A stretch of 64,000 nucleotides of DNA from JAKFDI01 sp044508835 (GCA_044508835.1 JBIQHD010000020.1:26801-90800); one strand, 5' to 3'; counted from the stretch's first letter, positions 54,367 through 63,325 are shown. Notes: generated from the sequence alone by a model not told the origin. Made by a program: numbers and translations.

Positions 54367-55527
54367 TCAGAAGGAACGTGGCAGGCCGAGCACGTGCTCC
54401 GCCACGAAGCTGAGGATGAGGTTGGTCGAAATCGGCGCCACCTGGTACAGCCGCGTCTCGCGGAACTTGCGCTCCACGTCGTATTCGCAGGCGAAGCCGA
54501 AGCCGCCGTGGAACTGGATCGCCGCGTTGGCCGCCTCCCACGAGGCCTTGGCGGCGAGGTACTTCGCCATGTTGGCCTGGGCGCCGCAGGGCTGGTGGGC
54601 GTCGAACAATTCGCAGGCCTTCCAGCGCATCAGGTTCGCCGCCTCCACCTCGATGTAGGCCTCGGCGATGGGGAACTGCACGCCCTGGTTCTGGCCGATG
54701 GGCCGCCCGAACACCATGCGCTCGCTCACGTACTTGCTCACGCGGTCGACGAACCAGTAGCCGTCGCCGATGCATTCGGCCGCGATCAGCGTGCGCTCGG
54801 CGTTCAGCCCGTCGAGGATGTACTTGAAGCCCTGCCCTTCCTGGCCGATGAGGTTCTCCGCCGGGATCTCCAGGTTCTCGAAGAACAGCTCGTTGGTCTC
54901 GTGGTTGACCATGTTCGGGATCGGCCGCACGTCCAGGCCGTGGCCGATGGCTTCGCGCAGGTCGACCATGAAGATCGACATGCCCTCGGACTTCTTCTTC
55001 ACCTCGGCCAGCGGCGTGGTGCGCGCCAGCAGGATCATGAAGTCGGAGTGCTGGATGCGCGAGATCCACACCTTCTGGCCGTTGACGACGTAGCGGTCGC
55101 CCTTCCTGACCGCCGTGGTCTTGATCCTGGTGGTGTCGGTGCCGGTGGTGGGCTCGGTCACGCCCATCGACTGCAGCCGCCATTCGCCGCTGGCGATGCG
55201 CGGCAGGTAGCGCTGCTTCTGCTCGGCCGAGCCATGGCGCAGCAAGGTGCCCATGTTGTACATCTGGCCATGGCAGGCGCCGGCGTTGCCGCCGCTGCGG
55301 TTGATCTCTTCCATGATGACCGAGGCCTCGGCGAGGCCCAGGCCCGAGCCGCCGTACGCCTGCGGGATCAGCGCGGCCATCCAGCCGGCCTGGGTCAGCG
55401 CGTCGACGAAGGCCTCGGGGTAGGCGCGCTCGGCGTCGACCTTGCGGAAATACTCGTCGGGGAACTCGGCGCACAGCGCGCGCACGGCGTCGCGGATGTC
55501 CTGGTACTTGTCGGGCGTCGTTGGCAT
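54367..55527 (-). CDS. Acyl-CoA dehydrogenase
   Basis: A 386-residue acyl-CoA dehydrogenase. Motifs: SMGVTEPTTGTDTTRIKTTA (about 119-138), ISRIQHSDFMILLART, and the C-terminal FHGGFGFACEYDVERKFRETRLYQVAPISTNLILSFV. The normal Glu-Gly-Thr near the C-terminus is replaced by Ala-Pro-Ile-Ser-Thr-Asn, as in an acyl-CoA dehydrogenase subgroup whose catalytic base lies elsewhere. It starts 1 bp after the hydratase stop, so it is tightly linked to that gene. Confidence 0.9.
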   Translation of the reverse strand: MPTTPDKYQDIRDAVRALCAEFPDEYFRKVDAERAYPEAFVDALTQAGWMAALIPQAYGGSGLGLAEASVIMEEINRSGGNAGACHGQMYNMGTLLRHGSAEQKQRYLPRIASGEWRLQSMGVTEPTTGTDTTRIKTTAVRKGDRYVVNGQKVWISRIQHSDFMILLARTTPLAEVKKKSEGMSIFMVDLREAIGHGLDVRPIPNMVNHETNELFFENLEIPAENLIGQEGQGFKYILDGLNAERTLIAAECIGDGYWFVDRVSKYVSERMVFGRPIGQNQGVQFPIAEAYIEVEAANLMRWKACELFDAHQPCGAQANMAKYLAAKASWEAANAAIQFHGGFGFACEYDVERKFRETRLYQVAPISTNLILSFVAEHVLGLPRSF

Positions 55528-55528
55528 G

Positions 55529-56383
55529 TCAATCGATTTCGGCTTGGGCCTGCATGGCGAGGTGGCCTTCGTGGTCGCGTGCCCAGAGCGAGACGCGCGG
55601 GCCGTCCACCCGGCCGCAGGCGTGGAAGCGGTGGATGTCGAAGATCGGCCGCACCGCCTTGAAGGCGAAGCGGCGCACGGCGGCCTGCGGCCTCTCGCGG
55701 CGCAGCAGGTCCAGCAGCAAGGTGGCGATGAGCGGGCCGTGCACCACCAGGCCCGGGTAGCCCTCCACGCCGGTGGCGTAGGGTGGGTCGTAGTGGATGC
55801 GGTGGCCGTTGAAGGTGAGCGCCGAGTAGCGGAACAGCAGCACCGGGTCGGGCACGATCTCGCGCTCGAAGGCGGCCTCGGCGGGCGCGGCCTGCGGCGC
55901 GGCGGCCGGTGCGCCGGGCTGGGGCGGCTCGCGGTAGACGATGTCGTGCGCGTCGGTGACGGCCAGGCCCTGCGCGTTCGAGACCTCGTGCTGCACGGTG
56001 ACGAACACCAGTGCGCCGCTGCGGCCGTGCTTCACCGTCACGTCGGCGATGCGCGAGTGGCGCGTGATCGCCTCGCCCACGCGCAGCGGCGCATGGAACT
56101 GCAGGCGGCTGCCGGCCCACATGCGCCGCGGCAGCGGCACGGGCGGCAAGAAGCCGCCGCGCTTCGGGTGGCCGTCCGGCCCGAGTTCGGCGGCGCGCAC
56201 GGCGGGGTTGAAGAACATCCAGTGCCAGGGCGGCGGCAGCGGCGTGCCGGGCCGCGGCGGCGGGTCGTCGCGGTCCAGCGTGGCGGCGAGCGCGGCCACG
56301 GCCTGCGCGCTCACCACGTCGTGCGCGGTCTCGGTGCGGCCGATCCAGTCGCGCAGGTGGTCCAGGGATGCGGGCTGCGTCAT
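55529..56383 (-). CDS. HTD2/mesaconyl-C4-CoA hydratase-like acyl dehydratase
   Basis: A 284-residue double hot-dog protein. The N-terminal half is MaoC_dehydrat_N-like (GGFLPPVPLPRRMWAGSRLQ, WMFFNP) and the C-terminal half has the catalytic block RYSALTFNGHRIHYDPPYA and the VHGPLIATLLLDLL helix. This matches mesaconyl-C4-CoA hydratase and the itaconyl-CoA hydratase type of P. aeruginosa. It overlaps the thiolase-like gene by four bases. Together with the CoA-transferase and CitE-like lyase it suggests hydration of a C5-type dicarboxyl-CoA. Confidence 0.85.
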   Translation of the reverse strand: MTQPASLDHLRDWIGRTETAHDVVSAQAVAALAATLDRDDPPPRPGTPLPPPWHWMFFNPAVRAAELGPDGHPKRGGFLPPVPLPRRMWAGSRLQFHAPLRVGEAITRHSRIADVTVKHGRSGALVFVTVQHEVSNAQGLAVTDAHDIVYREPPQPGAPAAAPQAAPAEAAFEREIVPDPVLLFRYSALTFNGHRIHYDPPYATGVEGYPGLVVHGPLIATLLLDLLRRERPQAAVRRFAFKAVRPIFDIHRFHACGRVDGPRVSLWARDHEGHLAMQAQAEID

Positions 56384-57555
56384 AGCACCGCCTCCGTCCC
56401 GAGGATCGCCGTCGCCTGGCTCGACAGCGTGCCGCCGTTGCCGTGCGCCAGCGCCGTCTTCACGCCCGGCACCTGCCGCTCGCCGGCCTCGCCGCGCAGC
56501 TGCCGCACGGCCTCGATCAGGGCGAAGATGCCGTACATGCCCGGGTGCACGCACGACAGCCCGCCGCCGTTGGTGTTCACCGGCAGCCGCCCGCCGGGGG
56601 CGATGCCGCCGTCCGCGACGAACGCGCCGCCCTCGCCCTTGGCGCAGAAGCCGAGGTCTTCGAGGAACAGCAGCGTGTTGATGGTGAAGGCGTCGTACAG
56701 CTCCACCACGCCGATGTCCTTCGGCGCCAGCCCCGCCATCGCGAACGCCTCGGCGCCCGACTGGCTCGCGGCCGTCACCGTGAGGTCGTGCATGGCCGAG
56801 ATCTGCCGGTTCCACACCGCCGTCGCGTTGCCCAGCACGTAGACGGGCGGACGCGGCCGGTCGCGGGCGCGGTCGGCGCGCATCAGCACCACCGCGCCGC
56901 CGCCGTCGCTCACCAGGCAGCAGTCGCGCACCGAGAGCGGGTCCGACACCATGCGCGAGGCGAGCACATCGTCGATGCTTAGCGGCTCGCGGCTGAAGGC
57001 CTCGGGGTTGAGCTGCGCCCAGCGGCGCGCGGCCACGGCCACCTCGGCCAGGTGCCGGCGCGTCGTGCCGTACTGGTGCATGTGGCGCGAGGCGGCGAGC
57101 GCATAGGCCGAGACCGGCAGCATCGGCTCGTAGGGATGCTCGTAGGGCTGCGGGTCGAGGAAGCGCCGCGAGGCGACGATCTCCTTGCGCCCGAAGGCCG
57201 CCGAGCGCTGGGCGCTGCCGTAGCACACCAGCACCGCGTTGCACTGGCCGGCCTCCAGCGCCATCACCGCCGGCAGCAGGTGGGCGATGAAGCTCGAGCC
57301 GCCGAGCATGGTGCCGTCCACGTAGCGCGGGTTGATGCCGAGGTGCTCGACCACCGGCATCGGCCACATGGTGGCGCTGACGCTGCAGGTGGCGATGCCG
57401 TCGATGTCGCGCATCGTCAGGCCCGCGTCGGCCACGGCGGCATGGGCGGCGCGCGCGAGCAGCGACATGTCGCTGGACCCGGGCGTCTCGCCGCAGCCGT
57501 AGGTGGCGGCGCCGACGATGGCGGCCTTGCCGCGCAGGGAACGCAGGCTGCTCAT
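56380..57555 (-). CDS. Cys-less thiolase-like protein (probable Ltp2-type retro-aldolase)
   Basis: A 391-residue thiolase-fold protein lacking thiolase catalytic residues. The nucleophile position holds Met83 (VDGTMLGGSSF instead of NNNCATGSS), and the first catalytic His is Tyr287 (ELYDAFTI). The C-terminal GHPxGATG is VH337PGMY341G. Such changes are typical of Ltp2-like aldolases of steroid side-chain catabolism, which need a DUF35 partner; here a DUF35 gene overlaps its start by four bases. Expected reaction: retro-aldol cleavage of a 3-hydroxyacyl-CoA. It could also be a scaffold without activity. The family call is firm; the reaction is inference. Confidence 0.8.
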   Translation of the reverse strand: MSSLRSLRGKAAIVGAATYGCGETPGSSDMSLLARAAHAAVADAGLTMRDIDGIATCSVSATMWPMPVVEHLGINPRYVDGTMLGGSSFIAHLLPAVMALEAGQCNAVLVCYGSAQRSAAFGRKEIVASRRFLDPQPYEHPYEPMLPVSAYALAASRHMHQYGTTRRHLAEVAVAARRWAQLNPEAFSREPLSIDDVLASRMVSDPLSVRDCCLVSDGGGAVVLMRADRARDRPRPPVYVLGNATAVWNRQISAMHDLTVTAASQSGAEAFAMAGLAPKDIGVVELYDAFTINTLLFLEDLGFCAKGEGGAFVADGGIAPGGRLPVNTNGGGLSCVHPGMYGIFALIEAVRQLRGEAGERQVPGVKTALAHGNGGTLSSQATAILGTEAVL

Positions 57556-57956
57556 CGCGCGCCCTCCCCGTCCAGCGCGTCGAAGACCACGAGTCCACGG
57601 CCTTCCTTGATCTGCACGCGCGCCTTGACCCGCTGGCCGATCTGCGCCGGCGCCACACCTGCGACGCGACTCATGAGCCTCACCCCTTCGTCCAGGTCGA
57701 TGAGCGACACGTTGAGGTCGCCACCGGCCTCCGGCTTGCGCCGCACGGTGGTCACGGCGTAGACGGTGCCCAGGCCCGACGGCGCCTCCCACGCCAGCGG
57801 CGCGGCGCCGCAATGCGGGCACAGCTCGCGCGGATGGAACACGGCGCGTGCACAGGCGCCGCAGCGCTGGATGAGGAAGCGGCCGTCGTCCAGCGCGGCC
57901 TGGTACTGCGCGTCGACGGGCAGCGGAAGTTCGTTCGTCATCTGGCTCTTCGTCAT
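57552..57956 (-). CDS. DUF35/OB-fold zinc-ribbon protein
   Basis: A 134-residue partner protein. An N-terminal helix (YQAALDDGRFLIQ) leads into a zinc ribbon with four Cys in CGACARAVFHPRELCPHCG, then a five-strand OB fold (GTVYAVTTVRRKPEAGGDLN onward). Such proteins bind thiolase-fold enzymes (ChsH2 with Ltp2; BbsA with BbsB). The ATG at 57956 is chosen; one at 57941 is an alternative. It overlaps the thiolase-like gene, so the two proteins are made in equal amounts. Two further upstream codons read into repeat DNA and are excluded. Confidence 0.88.
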   Translation of the reverse strand: MTKSQMTNELPLPVDAQYQAALDDGRFLIQRCGACARAVFHPRELCPHCGAAPLAWEAPSGLGTVYAVTTVRRKPEAGGDLNVSLIDLDEGVRLMSRVAGVAPAQIGQRVKARVQIKEGRGLVVFDALDGEGAR

Positions 57957-57986
57957 TCGGGAACGGTGAACGATCAATCAAGAAAT

Positions 57987-58088
57987 CCGTTCGGGCTGAG
58001 GTATCGAAGCCCGAACCCGCTCGCCCTGAGGTATCGAAGGGAGCCCCGGTGGCGTGCACACGGCCCTTCGATACCTCAGGGCGAACGG
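57987..58088. repeat. TACC-type palindromic repeats
   Basis: Three TACC-type copies: two GAGGTATCGAAG cores (57987-58009, 58020-58041) and one CTTCGATACCTCAG core (58065-58088), bounded by CCGTTCG and CGAACGG. They fill the 149-bp gap between the CoA-transferase and DUF35 genes. Confidence 0.8.
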
Positions 58089-58105
58089 CATGGTGGCGAA
58101 GCGCA

Positions 58106-59284
58106 TCACACCATCCCCGCGGCATGCCAGCCGGCGATCTGTGCAGCGTCGAAGCCCAGTTCGCCCAGCACCGCATCGGTGTGCTGGCCGAGCGCCGGCA
58201 CGGCATCCATGCGCGGCGTGAAGCCGCTATGGCGACCGGGCGGGTACAGCGCCGGCACCCGGCCCGCGGGCGTGTCGATCTCGGTCCAGCGCTCGCGCGC
58301 CTTCAGCTGCGGGTGCTGCCACAGGTCCGCCGTGGTGTTCACCCGCGCGGTGGCGATCTGCGCGCGCTCGAGCCGCGCCTCGGCCTCGTCGCGCGTGAGC
58401 CCGGCGAAGCATTCGGCGATCCGCGCATCGAGCGCCGCGCGATTCGTCGTGCGCAGCGTGTTGTTGGCAAAGCGCGGGTCGTCTGCCAGCGCCGCGTCCT
58501 GCAGCACCTCGGCGCAGAAGCGCTTCCACTCGCGCTCGTTCTGCACGCCCATCATCACCGTCTGGCCGTCGCCGGCGGTGAACGGGCCGTAGGGCACCAC
58601 GCTCGGATGGAAGGCGCCGGTGCGCGGCGCGGGCGCGGCGCCGCCGTGGGTGTAGTACATCGGGTTGCCCATCCATTCGGCGAGCGACTCGAACATCGAC
58701 ACGTCCACGTGCGAGCCCTCGCCCGTGCGCTCGCGCAGCAGCAGCGCGGCCAGCACGCTGGCGTAGGCGTACATGCCCGCGCTCACGTCGGCGGCCGAGA
58801 AGCCGGTGCGGGCCATGGCGTCGGGCGTGCCGGTGGCCTTGAGCAGGCCGGCCTCGGCCTGCACCATCAGGTCGTAGGCCTTCTTGTCGCGGTAGGGGCC
58901 GTCGTCGCCGTAGCCGGAGATGTCGCACACCACGAGCCGCGGGTGCTTCGCATGCAGCGCCTCGAACGACAGCCCGAGCCGCGCCGCCGCGCCCGGCGCG
59001 AGGTTCTGCACGATGACGTCGGCGCGCGCCACCAGGCGTTCGAGCACCGGCGCGGCCTCGGGGTGCTTGAGGTCGAGCGTGAGGCTTTCCTTCGAGCGGT
59101 TGGCCCACACGAAGTACGACGACAGGCCCTTGACCCGCTGGTCGTAGCCGCGGGCGAAGTCGCCCACGCCGGGGCGCTCGATCTTGATGACGCGTGCCCC
59201 CAGGTCGGCCAGGTGGCGAGTGCACACCGGGGCCGCCACCGCATGTTCGAGCGCGAGGATGGTGATGCCGTCGAGGGGTCGCAT
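58106..59284 (-). CDS. CaiB/BaiF family (class III) CoA-transferase
   Basis: A 392-residue class III CoA-transferase. The opening PLDGITILALEHAVAAPVCT, the CoA-binding NRSKESLTLDL and catalytic Asp138 (KKAYDLMVQAEAGL) are conserved, as is GMYAYASVLAALLLRERTGEG. It moves CoA from a donor such as succinyl-CoA to a carboxylic acid. The ATG at 59284 fits the family start; ten extra codons upstream are less likely. It lies upstream of the DUF35, thiolase-like and hydratase genes and may provide the CoA ester they use. An itaconate CoA-transferase role is possible. Confidence 0.9.
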   Translation of the reverse strand: MRPLDGITILALEHAVAAPVCTRHLADLGARVIKIERPGVGDFARGYDQRVKGLSSYFVWANRSKESLTLDLKHPEAAPVLERLVARADVIVQNLAPGAAARLGLSFEALHAKHPRLVVCDISGYGDDGPYRDKKAYDLMVQAEAGLLKATGTPDAMARTGFSAADVSAGMYAYASVLAALLLRERTGEGSHVDVSMFESLAEWMGNPMYYTHGGAAPAPRTGAFHPSVVPYGPFTAGDGQTVMMGVQNEREWKRFCAEVLQDAALADDPRFANNTLRTTNRAALDARIAECFAGLTRDEAEARLERAQIATARVNTTADLWQHPQLKARERWTEIDTPAGRVPALYPPGRHSGFTPRMDAVPALGQHTDAVLGELGFDAAQIAGWHAAGMV

Positions 59285-59386
59285 GGGAGGTTCGTGAAGT
59301 TCAGCCGCAAGCATGCCGCCAACCGCCGTTCGGCGCCATTTGCGATTGCGAAAGAGGGCGTTCGCGGCAGGGCTCGCGCCGGGCGT

Positions 59387-60928
59387 TCAGCCGCACGGCG
59401 CCAGCAGCTCCCGCTTCAGCACCTTGCCGCTGTGCGTCATCGGGAACGACGCCACCGCGTGCACCTGCGCCGGCCGCTTGTAGGGCGCCAGGTGCTCGCG
59501 CAGGTGGGCCTGCAGCGCCGCCTCGTCGAGCACGGCGCCGGCGCGCAGCTCCACGAAGGCGACGATGGCCTCGTTGCCCTCGCCCTCGGGCCGGCCGACC
59601 ACGGCCGAGCGCTGCACCGCGGGGAAGGCGTTGAGCGCCGCCTCCACCTCCGCCGGGTACACGTTGAAGCCCGAGCGCACGATCATCTCCTTGAGCCGGC
59701 CGACGACGAAGAGCGCGCCGTCCGGCGCCATCTCGCCCAGGTCGCCGCTCGCGTACCAGCCGCCTTCGCGCATGACCTGCGCGGTGGCCGCCTCGTCGCG
59801 GAAATAGCCGGGCATGAGGCCGCGCCCGCGCATCCAGATCTCGCCGCGCTCGCCGGGCGGCAGATCGCGGCCCTGCGCGTCGACGATGCGCAGTTCCCCG
59901 CCCTCCACGCGGTAGCCCGCCGAGGTGTCGTCGCGCGGCACGTTCATCGGCGTGATGGCCACCGAGCCGGCGTACTCCGACAGGCCGTAGCCGTGGTGCA
60001 GCGGCAGGCCGAAGCAGCGCTCCACGCGCTGCTTGAGCGCCATGTCCAGCGGGCCGGCGCCGGTGTAGAGGTAGCGCAGTTGCGGCGCGGGCGGCGGCGC
60101 GGCGAGGCCGTGCTCGTCGATGTGCGCGAGCAGCCGCGAGAACAGCGTGGGCGGCCCCTGCAGGTTGGAGACGCGGTGACGCGCCAGCGCGTCCAGCATG
60201 TCGGCCGGGTCGAAGCGGCTGCGCATCACCAGGCTCGCGCCCGCGTGCAGCGAGGCCAGCAGCACCGTGCCCAGGCCGAAGATGTGCGTCATCGGCAGGT
60301 AGGCGTAGCTGCGGTCCTCGGGCCCGAGCCCGCGCGACAGCGCCGAGACGCGGGCGAAGTGCAGCACGCCGTCGTGCGTCAGCATCACGCCCTTGGGCGT
60401 GCCGCTGGTGCCCGAGGTGAAGATCACCGCGGCCACGCGCTCGGCGAGGTCGCCCGCCTGCGGCGTGGCCTCGGTGCGCACCGCGCTGCGTTCCATGCCC
60501 GCCAGCGCCGAGACCCGCGCCGCATGGCGGCCCGCATGCGCCGCCGCGGCATCGGACGCGGCCGACGTGAAGTAGACGAGCCGCGGGTCGGCCTTGGCGA
60601 TGAAGCCGTTCACCTCCCCCGGCGCCATGCGCGCATTGACGCCGCACGACCAGGCGCCCACGCGGCTGCACGCCAGGATGAGCGCCGCATGCGCGGGGCA
60701 GTTCTCCGCCACGATGAGCACGCGGTCGCCGGGGCGCACGCCCTCGGCGCGCAACTCCGCCTCGGCGGCGTCCACCAGGCGGCCGAGCGCGGCGAAGTCC
60801 AGCGTCTCGTGCGGCCCGTGGAGGAACACCCGCTCGGGGCAGCGCCGCAGCCAGTCGTCGAAGGGCTCGTGCAGCCGCGCCGGCTCGCCCGCCGCCGCGC
60901 CGCCCGGAAGATCGGTCCGTGCGTTCAC
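59387..60928 (-). CDS. AMP-dependent acyl-CoA synthetase/ligase
   Basis: A 513-residue adenylate-forming enzyme. P-loop FTSGTSGTPKGVMLTH, A5 HHGYGLSEYAG, A7 WYASGDLGEMAPDGALFVVGRLKEMI and C-terminal Lys in THSGKVLKREL. The start is GTG at 60928, overlapping the Bug stop (GTGA), so a Bug protein and this ligase are coupled, as at 47118-49624 but in the opposite order. The third acyl-CoA ligase of the window; substrate unknown. Confidence 0.9.
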   Translation of the reverse strand: MNARTDLPGGAAAGEPARLHEPFDDWLRRCPERVFLHGPHETLDFAALGRLVDAAEAELRAEGVRPGDRVLIVAENCPAHAALILACSRVGAWSCGVNARMAPGEVNGFIAKADPRLVYFTSAASDAAAAHAGRHAARVSALAGMERSAVRTEATPQAGDLAERVAAVIFTSGTSGTPKGVMLTHDGVLHFARVSALSRGLGPEDRSYAYLPMTHIFGLGTVLLASLHAGASLVMRSRFDPADMLDALARHRVSNLQGPPTLFSRLLAHIDEHGLAAPPPAPQLRYLYTGAGPLDMALKQRVERCFGLPLHHGYGLSEYAGSVAITPMNVPRDDTSAGYRVEGGELRIVDAQGRDLPPGERGEIWMRGRGLMPGYFRDEAATAQVMREGGWYASGDLGEMAPDGALFVVGRLKEMIVRSGFNVYPAEVEAALNAFPAVQRSAVVGRPEGEGNEAIVAFVELRAGAVLDEAALQAHLREHLAPYKRPAQVHAVASFPMTHSGKVLKRELLAPCG

Positions 60929-61890
60929 TGCTGCGGCAGGTCCTTGGTGACGGCGCTCCACATCGTGCGCTCCCGGGCCGCGCGCTCGGCCAGCACCTGG
61001 GGCGCGCCCAGCCACAGCTCGTAGCCCTGGTCGACGAGCGCCTTGCTGAGTTCGGCCTGCTTCAGCGCCTTGACGACCGCCTGGTTGTAGCGGGCCACCA
61101 GCTCGGCCGGCATGTTCGCCGGGCCGAAGACGCCATACCAGCCGCCCACGTCGAAGCCGGGCACGCCGGCCTCGGCCATGGTCGGCGTGTCGGGCAGCGA
61201 GGGGTTGCGCTCGGGCGAGGTCACCGCCATCGCGCGCACGCGCCCGCCCGAGACGTAGGTGCGGGCGGTGCTCACGATGTCGAACATCATCGTGAGCTGG
61301 CCGCCGATCACGTCGGTCATCGCCGGCGCGTTGCCCTTGTAGGGAATGTGCGTGAGCTTCGTGCCGGTCTTCAGCGCGAAGAGCTCGCCGCTCAGGTGGT
61401 TGGAGGCGCCGATGCCGGCCGAGCCGTAGGTCACCTTGCCCGGGTTCTCCTTCGCGTAGGCCATCAGGTCGCGCAGGTTGTTGAACGGCAGGTCCTTGTT
61501 GACCACCAGCAGGTTGTAGTAGCTGAGCACCGGCGACAGCGGCGTGAGGTCCTTCACCGTGTCGAAGGGCATCTTCTTCATGACGTTGGGGCTGATCGTC
61601 ATGGTCGGGCTCGCGGCGAACCACAGCGTGTGGCCGTCGGGCGCGGCCTTGGCCACCATGTCGCCGGCGATGGTGGCGTTGGCGCCGGGCTTGTTCTCGA
61701 CGATGACCTGCATGCCCAGCGCCTTGCCCAGCTCCGGCGCGATCTGGCGCGCCGCCGCGTCCACCGGGCCGCCGGCGCTGTAGCCGACGATGAGGCGCAC
61801 CGGCGCGTTCTGCGCGAACGCGGGCGCGGCGCCGAGCAGCAGGGCGTTGGCCGCGAGGGCGAGGCGGCGGGTGAATCGGGAAGCGGTCAT
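60925..61890 (-). CDS. Bug-family (TTT) solute-binding protein
   Basis: A 321-residue Bug protein. Signal peptide with RRLALAANALLLGAAPAFA, cut before QNAPVRLIVGYSAGGPVDAAAR. Ligand-site segments are YGSAGIGASNHLSGELFAL and IPYKGNAPAMTDVIGGQLT. GGAGACC precedes the ATG. It is the first gene of its operon and divergent from a LysR regulator, which probably controls it. Confidence 0.93.
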   Translation of the reverse strand: MTASRFTRRLALAANALLLGAAPAFAQNAPVRLIVGYSAGGPVDAAARQIAPELGKALGMQVIVENKPGANATIAGDMVAKAAPDGHTLWFAASPTMTISPNVMKKMPFDTVKDLTPLSPVLSYYNLLVVNKDLPFNNLRDLMAYAKENPGKVTYGSAGIGASNHLSGELFALKTGTKLTHIPYKGNAPAMTDVIGGQLTMMFDIVSTARTYVSGGRVRAMAVTSPERNPSLPDTPTMAEAGVPGFDVGGWYGVFGPANMPAELVARYNQAVVKALKQAELSKALVDQGYELWLGAPQVLAERAARERTMWSAVTKDLPQQ

Positions 61891-62119
61891 GGGGGTCTCC
61901 TGTGGTCGTGGGGGCCGCCGCTGCGCGCGGCGCGGCTCGGCGTGCGGCGCGCAGCTTCGCCGCCGCTGCCCGCGGGCGCAATTCGGCTTTCTGGAACCGG
62001 GGCTTCCGTTCGGCCAAAGAGCGGGTTTGCCCGCAATGCCCGCCGTGCACGGCCGGCGCCGCCCCGCGCGCGCCACAATCGGCGCCTCGGCGCCACCGGG
62101 CGGCGCCCGCTGGATGGGC

Positions 62120-63058
62120 ATGCATTTCGATCTGTTCGACCTTCGGCTCTTCGTCTTCGTCGCCGAGGAAAACAACCTGCGCCGGGGCGCCGAGCGCGCC
62201 TGCATCTCCCTCGCGGCCGCAAGCACGCGCATCAAGCAGCTCGAGGAGAACATGGGCGCGAAGATGCTCTACCGGAAGGCGCACGGCGTGGAGCTCACGC
62301 CGGCCGGCGAGGCGCTGCTGCACCACGCCCGGCGCGTGCTGCAGCAGGTGGAGCACCTCAAGTGCGACCTGCGCGACTACGCCGCCGGCGTGAAGGGCCA
62401 CGTGCGGCTGCTGGCCAACACCACCTCCATCACCAGCGCCACCCTGCCCTCGGCGCTGGCCAGCTTCCTCGCACGGCAGCCCGACGTGAGCATCGACCTG
62501 CACGAGCGCCTGAGCCAGGACATCGTCATCGCCATCAACGAGGCGCAGGCCGACATCGGCATCGTCGCCGGCGACGTCGACACCGAAGGGCTGGAAGTGC
62601 GGCCGTTCGCGAGCGACGAGCTCGTGGTGGTGGTGCCGATGGGCCACCGCCTCGCGGGCGCGGCGCGCACCTCCTTCCTCGACACGCTGGACGACTCGCA
62701 CGTCTCGCTGCCCGACGGCAGCGCGCTCGCCAACTTCCTGCCGCCGATCGCCCGTTCCATCGGCCGCCAGCTGGGCTTTCGCGTGCAGGTGGGCAGCTTC
62801 GAGGCGATCTGCCTGCTGGTGGAGGCCGGCGTGGGCATCGGCGTGATCCCGCGCTCGTCGGCGCTGCGGCACGCCCGCACCATGAAGATCCGGCTCGTGC
62901 CCCTCGCCGACCCCTGGGCCCGCCGCGAGATGAAGATCGTCAACCGCGCCGGCATCGCCCTGCCCAAGCTGTCGATGGAGCTCGTGCGGCACCTCGAGGG
63001 CTTCGAGGCGTCGCAGGGTCGCGGCGAGGCGCCCGCTGCACTGCCGCCATCGGCCTGA
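62120..63058 (+). CDS. LysR-type transcriptional regulator
   Basis: A 312-residue LysR-family protein. The DNA-binding helix-turn-helix is in residues 1-60 (FDLFDLRLFVFVAEENNLRRG, then SLAAASTRIKQLEENMGAKML), with the effector domain beyond about residue 88. It is divergent from the Bug/ligase genes across about 230 bp. An ATG two codons upstream (62114) is also possible; a much longer in-frame upstream reading is only the shadow of the Bug gene. The likely target is the Bug/acyl-CoA ligase unit and perhaps the rest of the minus-strand cluster. Confidence 0.9.
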   Translation: MHFDLFDLRLFVFVAEENNLRRGAERACISLAAASTRIKQLEENMGAKMLYRKAHGVELTPAGEALLHHARRVLQQVEHLKCDLRDYAAGVKGHVRLLANTTSITSATLPSALASFLARQPDVSIDLHERLSQDIVIAINEAQADIGIVAGDVDTEGLEVRPFASDELVVVVPMGHRLAGAARTSFLDTLDDSHVSLPDGSALANFLPPIARSIGRQLGFRVQVGSFEAICLLVEAGVGIGVIPRSSALRHARTMKIRLVPLADPWARREMKIVNRAGIALPKLSMELVRHLEGFEASQGRGEAPAALPPSA

Positions 63059-63132
63059 TGGCCACGCGCCTCGCGCGCCGGCAGAAATGACAAACGGGTC
63101 AGCCGCTTTCGCAGCTAACCCGTTGATTTTGT

Positions 63133-63209
63133 TGGCGGAGTGGACGGGACTCGAACCCGCGACCCCCGGCGTGACAGGCCGGTATTCTAACCAACTGAAC
63201 TACCACTCC
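63133..63209 (-). tRNA. tRNA-Asp (GTC)
   Basis: A 77-nt cloverleaf. The transcript begins GGAGTGGTAGTTCAG, has anticodon loop CTGTCAC (anticodon GUC), T-arm GGTTCGAGTC and an encoded CCA end. Last of three tRNA genes read on the minus strand. Confidence 0.97.
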
Positions 63210-63249
63210 ATGACAGCTTCCGGATCGCTCCGCAAGTGCTGTCGAAACT

Positions 63250-63325
63250 TGGCGTCCCCTAGGGGATTCGAACCCCTGTAGCCACCGTGAAAGGGTGGTG
63301 TCCTAGGCCTCTAGACGAAGGGGAC
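63250..63325 (-). tRNA. tRNA-Glu (TTC)
   Basis: A 76-nt cloverleaf. The transcript begins GTCCCCTTCGTCTAG, has anticodon loop CTTTCAC (anticodon UUC), T-arm GGTTCGAATC and an encoded CCA end. It is 40 bp upstream of tRNA-Asp. Confidence 0.97.

Noticed and set aside
63087..63281. Short forward reading frame across the tRNA genes
   Set aside because: It is the complement of tRNA-Asp and part of tRNA-Glu; translated tRNA antisense is a common artefact.
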